This document shows, in pieces, positions 1-4,751 of a DNA stretch of 5,267 nucleotides. The translations under genes were made by a program, and so were the position numbers. The stretch is from the NCBI GenBank assembly GCA_937897665.1, contig CALCPB010000839.1, forward strand, positions 1 to 5,267, given 5' to 3'. Under the pieces are notes generated by a model, which did not search any database, was not told the origin of the DNA, and saw only the letters and a list, made by a program, of their open reading frames with translations. Positions within the stretch are counted from its first letter, which is position 1, and every line of letters begins with the position of its first letter. The stretch is from an uncultured Halomicronema sp. (lineage in GTDB: Bacteria; Cyanobacteriota; Cyanobacteriia; Phormidesmidales; Phormidesmidaceae).

Positions 1-560
1 GTTGGTCTTGCCGGTGGGGCGATTGGCACGTAGGCGTAGGGGTCAGAGCGCTCTTGGTCGATTTCTTTAACCCGTTCATTCGGGTCAGTTGAGGGTAATA
101 ATTCAGCGCGGGCGATTTCAGCGGCGGTTGGCAGCCCGGGCAAAATAGCTTCCTGGAACAGCTCACCTTCACCCTCTGCAGGAACAACCTCAGCCGCACC
201 GTCGGTAGCGCCATCAAGTTCAGCGTTGGGATCAACAGGAATTTCTTGAATGGTTAAATCATCAAGGTCTTCAGTCGCTTGGAATCCTTGCTGAGCTAAC
301 CACCCGCCTAAAAAGGGCAGAGCCAGCAGCGTTGACGCCAAGCCCGCTAAAACCATGAAAAGACTGTTTTTGGCCCACTTCCGATTCCAGAATTTGACCC
401 AGTAGACAATCATGGCCGGGAAAAACAGCACGAAAGCGAGGAGTGTTAGCAATCCCCAGACAGAACTCACCCTAAAGGCATCGACAACTCCTGTGATGCC
501 CCCCGCCGTCACCAGCAGAGAACCAATAAGAACCAATATCAAAAATGCAATAGCGCCCAT
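1..560 (-). CDS. Partial membrane protein of unknown function, three predicted TM helices (3' end outside window)
   Basis: An open frame runs from an ATG at 560 to the left edge with no stop, giving the first 186 residues of a longer protein. I do not recognise a named family. Three hydrophobic stretches (about residues 4-26, 34-55 and 65-88) look like transmembrane helices, with a basic loop (KFWNRKWAK, about 56-64) between the second and third. From about residue 90 it turns acidic and rich in Pro, Ala and Glu, then reaches a patch around 159-183 (NERVKEIDQERSDPYAYVPI) of a kind I associate with cyanobacterial hypothetical proteins. The start is well supported: AGGAGG at 568-573 lies 7 bases upstream, and an in-frame TGA at 573-575 excludes any longer start. 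It lies 70 bp downstream of sigF on the same strand, so co-transcription is plausible. The function is unknown; an integral membrane protein with a soluble C-terminal tail is all the sequence supports. Confidence 0.85.
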   Translation of the reverse strand, partial: MGAIAFLILVLIGSLLVTAGGITGVVDAFRVSSVWGLLTLLAFVLFFPAMIVYWVKFWNRKWAKNSLFMVLAGLASTLLALPFLGGWLAQQGFQATEDLDDLTIQEIPVDPNAELDGATDGAAEVVPAEGEGELFQEAILPGLPTAAEIARAELLPSTDPNERVKEIDQERSDPYAYVPIAPPARP

Positions 561-567
561 GGCTCCG

Positions 568-573
568 CCTCCT
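568..573 (-). promoter_or_regulatory. Strong ribosome binding site AGGAGG
   Basis: On the minus strand AGGAGG sits 7 bases before the ATG at 560. It fixes the start of the membrane-protein gene and is the strongest Shine-Dalgarno match in the window; sigF, rnhB and the BMC gene have weak ones. Confidence 0.75.
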
Positions 574-630
574 CACCTTCCTTAGCTAATGCCCCTCAAC
601 AATAGCTCAGTTCACAATATATGGAACGCT

Positions 631-1419
631 TTAGACGGTTTCGTCTTCTGGTAAGGCGGTCATCAGACTTTTGAGGTGTTTTAGACCTTGCTTAACTCGT
701 CGAGAAACGGTCACAGAACTAATACCCAGGCGTTCAGCCGTTTCTTTTTGAGTCAGGTCTTGTAGAAAGACAAATTCCAAAATGTTACGCGTTCGTTCTT
801 CAAGCTGTTGCAGCGCTTGATGCAGCCGCAAGCGATCTTCCTCCGCCAGCTGAAAACTTCGGTACTTTGGGTCAGGCAGCAGGTCTGACAGCGAGGCTGA
901 GTCGGTCGCTTCGTCTAGAACGGGGGCATCTAGACTCAGTAAAGAACGATTACGAATCGCCAGTTTAACTTCATTCCACTCTTCAGCAGAAATTTCGAGG
1001 AAGCTGGCATTCTCCTGCTCAGTAGGCTGCCGATTCATCTGGGCGCGCAAAGTGTGAACCGCCTGCCGGGATTGATGCGCCAGCGTTTGCCACTTGCGGG
1101 GAATGCGGACAGTGGCGCTGCGATCGCGCAAATAGTGTTGTATTTCACCGCGAATGTAGGGTACGGCAAATGAGCTAAAGGCAAATCCTTTGGCAAGTTC
1201 AAATCGCTCGATCGCTCGAATCAGACCGATACTGCCAACCTGCATCAAATCGTCAAACGATTCTTCTGATTGACGCATCCATCGATGTGCCTCATGTCTG
1301 ACCAATCCTAAATTCAAACTGACCAAACGGTTGCGAATTTCAGGGGATTGCGACTGATGGTAGAGCTGAAGCAACTCAGCCGTTTCGCCTTTTAACTCTG
1401 AATGAATCTTGAGGGCCAT
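631..1419 (-). CDS. sigF: Group 3 RNA polymerase sigma factor, SigF type
   Basis: This 262-residue protein is a sigma-70 family initiation factor that directs core RNA polymerase to a subset of promoters. Region 1 is absent. Region 2 covers about residues 25-100, with the core-binding stretch DDLMQVGSIGLIRAIERF (56-73) and the -10 recognition part FSSFAVPYIRGEIQHYLRD (81-99). VRIPRKW (104-110) begins region 3. Region 4 ends in a clear helix-turn-helix, LTQKETAERLGISSVTVSRR (222-241). This short layout and the N-terminal signature (N.GLVR.EAHRW, SSFA.PYIRGEIQHYLRD) match cyanobacterial SigF, which in Synechocystis is needed for pilA transcription, pilus formation and phototactic motility. It could instead be a close group 3 paralogue of the SigB/SigF/SigG type. 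ATG 1419 is chosen because homology begins within about 25 residues; the Shine-Dalgarno is weak (GGGATCAG). A membrane-protein gene follows on the same strand; no anti-sigma gene is visible in the window. Confidence 0.9.
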   Translation of the reverse strand: MALKIHSELKGETAELLQLYHQSQSPEIRNRLVSLNLGLVRHEAHRWMRQSEESFDDLMQVGSIGLIRAIERFELAKGFAFSSFAVPYIRGEIQHYLRDRSATVRIPRKWQTLAHQSRQAVHTLRAQMNRQPTEQENASFLEISAEEWNEVKLAIRNRSLLSLDAPVLDEATDSASLSDLLPDPKYRSFQLAEEDRLRLHQALQQLEERTRNILEFVFLQDLTQKETAERLGISSVTVSRRVKQGLKHLKSLMTALPEDETV

Positions 1420-1497
1420 ACTGATCCCATAACGAATGGACTTGCCTGTAGATGGAGCAGTAAAAGAAAAATCCTGCAGTTGGAATACTGATGGTTT

Positions 1498-1525
1498 TCG
1501 ATATAGGCCAGTAGATGCTTGTCAA
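1498..1525 (-). promoter_or_regulatory. Candidate sigma-70 promoter upstream of sigF
   Basis: On the minus strand a perfect -35 hexamer TTGACA (1525-1520) is followed after 16 bp by TATCGA (1503-1498), a fair -10. Transcription would start near 1491 and leave an untranslated leader of about 70 bases before sigF. A TATATC also overlaps but sits only 14 bp from the -35. The rest of the 1420-1692 gap has no open frame of note and no convincing terminator for the upstream hydrolase gene: only a 5-bp GCATC/GATGC stem with a 24-base loop near 1561-1595 and a G-U-containing stem at 1634-1647. Confidence 0.4.
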
Positions 1526-1692
1526 CTGTACCTCAAAATGCAGACATGGTAAAAAAGTCGTGCATCCTCACACCTCTTTGTAAGCTAATCGATGCTTTTA
1601 AGGACAACAATGTGATTTTCACGGATTTCGGAACCACCCGATGGCGGACTGAACTTTTTACTTCCTGATCCGAGTATCCCGATTCAGACACT

Positions 1693-2445
1693 TTATAGCG
1701 TTGACTGCTGTGGTCTGAGAATGTCTCGAAACAAAGCTTTCACCTGTTGCCAGGCATCTGCAGCCGCGGCGGCATCGTAGCTGTCGCGACGATCACAGAA
1801 GAAGCCGTGGCTAGCCTGTGGGTAGCGATAAATACAGTGATCGATGCCGGCTTGCGTTAACGCGGCTTCCAGTTGAACGATCTCTGCTGACGTAATCAGA
1901 GGATCTTGAAGTCCCAAAAAAGCATGTATTGTGCCTTGAATCTGCGGCGTTTGACTCAGGGTAGGCGGGCCACCGCCTGGGGTGAAAGTATTAAGACCAG
2001 CACCATAAAAGGAAGCCGTTGCAGCAATCTCAGGCAAGGTAGCGGCGAGATAAGCAACGTGCCCGCCAAAACAAAAGCCGATGCAGCCAACCTTTGCCCC
2101 AGGGCAACCAAAGTGATGGTGTCCATAGGCGATCGCACCTTTGATGTCTTGTAGCAATTCAGTGGCTTGGGTGCCATTTTTATAGTCACGACCGAGCGCT
2201 AAGTCAGCGCTGCTGTAGCCCACCTCAAAACCGGGCGCTTGACGATGATAAATGTGGGGAGCTATCGCGATGTAGCCTTCGCAAGCCAGACGCTCCGTCA
2301 CGTCTCGAATGTGAGCATTGACCCCAAAGACCTCTTGGATGACAACAATGAGCGGTAATCCCTGAGCGGCGGCGGGATGAGCTAAGTAGGCCGGAATCGT
2401 GATCCCGCCACTTTGAATCTCAACCGTTAGTTTTTGTATATCCAC
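1693..2445 (-). CDS. Dienelactone hydrolase family protein (alpha/beta hydrolase)
   Basis: A 250-residue soluble alpha/beta hydrolase of the dienelactone hydrolase (carboxymethylenebutenolidase) family; the founding enzymes open the lactone ring of dienelactone in chlorocatechol breakdown. The catalytic set is intact: Cys125 in the nucleophile elbow GFCFGG (123-128), Asp181 in LGLQDPL, His213 in ASHGFF, and Glu38 in IQEVFG, the residue that modulates the Cys in this family. Length is usual (about 230-250). The start is GTG 2445 (2443-2445 reads cac): GGGGA lies 9 bases upstream, no ATG or GTG occurs in frame before the TGA at 2485-2487, and family homology begins within the first 15 residues. 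It is divergent from the BMC shell gene across 145 bp. No other aromatic-degradation gene is present, so the true substrate is unknown; cyanobacterial members are generally uncharacterised. No obvious BMC encapsulation peptide extends either end. Confidence 0.93.
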   Translation of the reverse strand: MDIQKLTVEIQSGGITIPAYLAHPAAAQGLPLIVVIQEVFGVNAHIRDVTERLACEGYIAIAPHIYHRQAPGFEVGYSSADLALGRDYKNGTQATELLQDIKGAIAYGHHHFGCPGAKVGCIGFCFGGHVAYLAATLPEIAATASFYGAGLNTFTPGGGPPTLSQTPQIQGTIHAFLGLQDPLITSAEIVQLEAALTQAGIDHCIYRYPQASHGFFCDRRDSYDAAAAADAWQQVKALFRDILRPQQSTL

Positions 2446-2590
2446 TGGAGTCCCCGACTTTCTGTTCGTTATTGCCAGCGCACGTCACCTTCAAACGTAA
2501 CCGGTTAGGCGGTTTCGTGAGCCCGCTCTGTAGGACGTTTCTTTATGATAAGGATTGCCAGTCGTCGAGCCATTGAGCCGGATTTAAGTT
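2446..2590. promoter_or_regulatory. Divergent promoter region between the hydrolase and BMC genes
   Basis: This 145-bp region must carry promoters for both flanking genes. Two symmetrical elements stand out. TTATGATAA (2543-2551) reads as a -10 on both strands: TATGAT for the plus strand (2544-2549, leader about 35 bases) and TATCAT for the minus strand (2550-2545, leader about 90 bases). Neither has a good -35. TAACCGGTTA (2498-2507) is a perfect 10-bp palindrome between the -10 elements and the hydrolase start, a plausible protein-binding site. No NtcA-type GTA-N8-TAC site was found. No open frame of note lies here. Confidence 0.4.
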
Positions 2591-2914
2591 ATGGGTCAAG
2601 CCATCGGTGTAATTGAAACCTCGGGCATGCCAGCAGCACTGGTGACCGCTGATCTATTAGGCAAAGCAGCCAACGTCCGTGTCATCGGTCTTGAGAATAC
2701 GAATGCCGGTCGCATCAGCGTTTTGATTCAAGGCCATACGGGAGATGTGCAGGCGGCGATCGCGACAGCGGTTGAGACCTTGAAACATCATCCCAGCATG
2801 ACTCTTTTGGGCCACCATGTGATTCCTTGTCCCGATGGCCAAGTCAATATGCGCCAATGGTGGGGAGACCGTCAAACAGCCCTGCAGGACAGCGTCGAGT
2901 GGCTGGATGATTGA
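2591..2914 (+). CDS. BMC-domain (CcmK-like) hexameric shell protein, divergent
   Basis: A 107-residue single BMC domain (Pfam BMC, Pf00936 type) of the BMC-H class, whose hexamers tile the facets of carboxysomes and metabolosomes. The fold signature is clear: AIGVIETSGMPAALVTAD (4-21), Lys25 at the hexamer edge, VRVIGLENTNAGRISVLIQG (29-48), then DVQAAIATAVETL (52-64). It aligns almost without gaps to CcmK2 through residue 65 but differs at key places. The pore loop KIGSG is NTNAG (36-40), and the CcmK edge motif IARPH becomes IPCPD (78-82), replacing the Arg that packs against the neighbouring hexamer. The C-terminal tail (83-107, two adjacent Trp at 90-91, acidic end) does not resemble the CcmK tail. 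It stands alone with no ccmL, ccmN, ccmM or Rubisco gene nearby, as satellite ccmK loci do. ATG 2591 has only a weak GGA (2580-2582) upstream, but the N-terminus matches the family. I assign no ccmK number. Confidence 0.9.
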   Translation: MGQAIGVIETSGMPAALVTADLLGKAANVRVIGLENTNAGRISVLIQGHTGDVQAAIATAVETLKHHPSMTLLGHHVIPCPDGQVNMRQWWGDRQTALQDSVEWLDD

Positions 2915-2960
2915 GAATTAGCGGGGTTACTGCACGGATAGACGACTTTTTGGGCAAAAA

Positions 2961-2987
2961 AGTGTCAAATTTTATTGAATTTACACT
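2961..2987. promoter_or_regulatory. Dyad AGTGTC-N15-TACACT, candidate GntR/YtrA-type operator
   Basis: The arms AGTGTCAAATT (2961-2971) and AATTTACACT (2978-2987) are inverted copies differing by one inserted base. The outer half-sites AGTGTC and TACACT are separated by 15 bp. The dyad lies 118 bp before the gntR GTG (3105) and 47 bp after the BMC stop. From memory, B. subtilis YtrA, a GntR-family repressor, binds AGTGTA and TACACT half-sites about 13 bp apart, which makes this a good candidate autoregulatory operator. TACACT (2982-2987) could also act as a weak -10; no good -35 accompanies it. Confidence 0.5.
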
Positions 2988-3091
2988 ACTTATTGGAGTG
3001 AGTGATTCAGCCTTATGTGAGTAAGGTTGACGATAGTGCCGTCAAAACAGCCACTTTACGGCGAAAGCTACCTTCTGCATCGGTGTTCCCT

Positions 3092-3098
3092 GGGAGAG
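3092..3098 (+). promoter_or_regulatory. Ribosome binding site GGGAGAG supporting the gntR start at 3105
   Basis: GGGAGAG ends 6 bases before the GTG at 3105. The alternative in-frame TTG at 3027 has only AAGG directly against it and would add 26 residues with no family resemblance, so this site decides the start. Confidence 0.65.
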
Positions 3099-3104
3099 CC
3101 AACT

Positions 3105-4094
3105 GTGCTTAAGTTTCACATTCAGACCGATAGCGAAATTCCCGCTTCGACTCAACTGTATGACCAATTGTGGTTCGCGATCGCGTCGCGGCAGTTTCCA
3201 CCGGGTTATCGACTCCCCAGCACGCGTCAACTTGCCATGCAAACGGGGCTACACCGCAATACCATCAGCAAGGTTTACCGGCAGCTTGAGGAAGCGGGTG
3301 TGGTTGAGGCCCAACCCGGCTCCGGCATTTATGTCAGGGCACATTCTTCGGTCGAGAGTTCGCGCCCCCATTTGGGACTCTGGGATAAATTCCCTAAGGC
3401 TCGCAAAGTGGTTGAAGATGTGTTGGATGAGCTGTTGCGCCAAGGGTGCTCACTCAACCAGGCACGCGAATTGTTTTTTGCGGAAGTGGATTGGCGGTTA
3501 CGCTGCAGTGCCAGGGTATTGGTCACGGTGCAAAAGCAAGATCTAGGCGCTGGCGAACTGATTGTCAGAGAGCTGGAGACAGCTTTACATATTCCCGTAC
3601 AGCTCGTGGCGCTGGAAGATTTAGCTGATGTGTTGTCTCAGGCGCGATCAGGCACAGTGGTGACCAGTCGCTACTTTTTGGCGGAGGCAGAGGCGATCGC
3701 CGGGCCGAAATCGGTGCGGGTCATCCCGATCGATATTTATGACTATAGTCGCGAGTTAGGTTTGCTCAAGGATTTATCTCAAGATACCTGCCTGGGCATG
3801 GTGAGCTTGAGTTCCGGCATTCTGCGAGCGGCGGAGGTGATTGCTTACAGCCTGCGAGGCGAAGATATTTTGGTCATGACGGCGCAAACAGAAGATGCTT
3901 ACAAGCTGAATGCTCTAGTCCGTAGCGCTCAGACGATTGTTGTGTTTGACCAAACCAGCCTGCCGTCTGTGAAACAGGCGATCGCCAGTGCCCGTGAAGA
4001 TCTGATCAGATCGCCGCAAATTGTTGTCTGCGAAAACTACATTGGCGAAAAATCAATCAATCTGTTGAAGCGAGAACTGGGGTTGGATGGGTAA
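3105..4094 (+). CDS. GntR-family transcriptional regulator with a large alpha/beta C-terminal domain
   Basis: From GTG 3105 the protein has 329 residues. Residues 13-77 are a GntR winged helix-turn-helix of the YtrA/MocR style: QLYDQLWFAIASRQFPPG, LPSTRQLAMQTGLHRNTISK (37-56), VYRQLEEAGVVEAQPGSG and the wing end IYV. It should bind DNA as a dimer. A helical linker (about 94-133) leads to some 200 residues with regularly spaced beta strands (VLVTV 138-142, VQLVAL 165-170, TVVTSRYF 184-191, VRVIPIDI 204-211, GMVSLSS 231-237, ILVMTA 255-260, TIVVFDQ 277-283, QIVVCENYI 305-313). This looks like an alpha/beta, possibly two-lobed sensor and is not recognisably FadR, HutC, or MocR aminotransferase. 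The ligand is unknown. GTG 3105 is preferred to TTG 3027 because of the GGGAGAG site and because family homology starts at LKFHIQ. It follows the BMC gene on the same strand, and the dyad at 2961-2987 suggests autoregulation. Its last 38 bp overlap rnhB tail to tail. Confidence 0.9.
   Translation: MLKFHIQTDSEIPASTQLYDQLWFAIASRQFPPGYRLPSTRQLAMQTGLHRNTISKVYRQLEEAGVVEAQPGSGIYVRAHSSVESSRPHLGLWDKFPKARKVVEDVLDELLRQGCSLNQARELFFAEVDWRLRCSARVLVTVQKQDLGAGELIVRELETALHIPVQLVALEDLADVLSQARSGTVVTSRYFLAEAEAIAGPKSVRVIPIDIYDYSRELGLLKDLSQDTCLGMVSLSSGILRAAEVIAYSLRGEDILVMTAQTEDAYKLNALVRSAQTIVVFDQTSLPSVKQAIASAREDLIRSPQIVVCENYIGEKSINLLKRELGLDG
3999..4012. repeat. Perfect 14-bp palindrome GATCTGATCAGATC
   Basis: The palindrome lies inside the 3' part of gntR, about 45 bp beyond the rnhB stop in the direction of rnhB transcription, and holds three GATC sites. 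It could fold as a 5-bp stem with a 4-base loop, but no T run follows on either strand, so it is a poor intrinsic terminator. It may only reflect codon choice. Confidence 0.5.
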
Positions 4095-4716
4095 TCTCAG
4101 TCTGAGCCTCAGGCAATAGTGTCAGCTGTGTGCTGACCTTAAAAGACTGCCGATGCTGAGGAGAGCGCCCTAGCTTAGCGATCGCAGCGCGGTGTTTGGG
4201 GCTCCCGTATCCTTTATTAGATGCCAGATCATAGCCCGGATAGCGCTGCTCCAAGCGGACAATTAGCGTATCCCGCCAGACCTTAGCCAAGATGCTTGCA
4301 GCGGCGATCTCGATGCAGGTCTGATCGCCTTTAATCACGGTTTGTTGAGGAATCCCGAGCTGGGGAACCGGCTGATTGCCGTCGATTAGGCACAACTCGG
4401 GAACAATGCTCAACCGGTTGACCGCCCGCTTCATCGCGAGCAGTGACGCTTGCAGAATATTGAGCCGGTCAATTTCACGAGCGCTCGCCCAGCCAATTGC
4501 ATAGGCCTGAGCCTGCTGCTGAATCGGCTTCACCAATGCTTTACGGCGAGCAGGCGCTAATCGCTTACTATCGGTGACGCCGAGCTCGGCTAAAACAGCG
4601 GTTGTCTTTGCAGTCAGAATGACGGCACCGGCTACTACAGGGCCAAACAGTGCGCCTCGGCCCACTTCATCAACTCCCGCTGTGGCGATCGCATCAGAAT
4701 TATCGACTGAGGTCAT
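4057..4716 (-). CDS. rnhB: Ribonuclease HII
   Basis: RNase HII cuts the RNA strand of RNA-DNA hybrids and starts removal of single ribonucleotides misincorporated in DNA. Counting from ATG 4716 (219 residues), the four metal-binding acids are present: Asp16 and Glu17 in GVDEVGRG (14-21), Asp112 in LIDGN, and Asp131 in KGD. Other family blocks are TDSKRL (48-53), IAAASILAKVWRD (137-149) and NKGYGSPKH (167-175). A TTG at 4722 would add two residues; ATG 4716 is more likely, and a TGA at 4732-4734 rules out anything longer. No clear Shine-Dalgarno is seen, which fits translational coupling to rne 35 bp upstream. The protein is about 20 residues longer than E. coli RNase HII (198), the excess lying mostly after STQLTLLP. 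That non-conserved tail is encoded in the stretch overlapping gntR and just beyond it. Confidence 0.96.
   Translation of the reverse strand: MTSVDNSDAIATAGVDEVGRGALFGPVVAGAVILTAKTTAVLAELGVTDSKRLAPARRKALVKPIQQQAQAYAIGWASAREIDRLNILQASLLAMKRAVNRLSIVPELCLIDGNQPVPQLGIPQQTVIKGDQTCIEIAAASILAKVWRDTLIVRLEQRYPGYDLASNKGYGSPKHRAAIAKLGRSPQHRQSFKVSTQLTLLPEAQTEITHPTPVLASTD
4121..4137 (+). terminator. Possible gntR terminator hairpin, without a T tract
   Basis: GTCAGC-TGTGT-GCTGAC forms a perfect 6-bp stem with a 5-base loop, 26 bases after the gntR stop and inside the rnhB coding sequence. It is followed by CTTAAAAG, not a T run, so intrinsic termination would be weak. Just before it, CTCAG/CTGAG/CTCAG alternate at 4096-4112. 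No better terminator is seen for either convergent gene. Confidence 0.25.
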
Positions 4717-4751
4717 GACCAACCAACGCTGTCAGTGTCGACCGGCTGCAA

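Noticed and set aside
1561..1595. GCATC/GATGC inverted repeat near short T and A runs, considered as a hydrolase terminator
   Set aside because: The stem is only 5 bp with a 24-base loop, too weak to call.
1906..2189. Short open frames on both strands inside the dienelactone hydrolase gene
   Set aside because: They are overlapped by a clear full-length family member with its catalytic triad; no ribosome binding site or homology is seen.
2446..2590. NtcA-type GTA-N8-TAC site in the divergent region
   Set aside because: No such spacing was found; GTAGGACGTTTC near 2530 lacks the second half-site.
2945..2963. Hairpin ACTTTTT-GGGCA-AAAAAGT after the BMC gene, considered as its terminator
   Set aside because: The stem is nearly all A-T, its right arm overlaps the AGTGTC half-site, and no T run follows; it would not be a stable terminator.
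3160..3628. Alternate-frame open frames within gntR
   Set aside because: They lie within the helix-turn-helix and linker coding region of gntR and encode nothing recognisable.
4717..4722. TTG 4722 as the rnhB start
   Set aside because: ATG 4716 is two codons downstream and sits at the usual distance from the GVDEVGRG motif; no ribosome binding site favours TTG.
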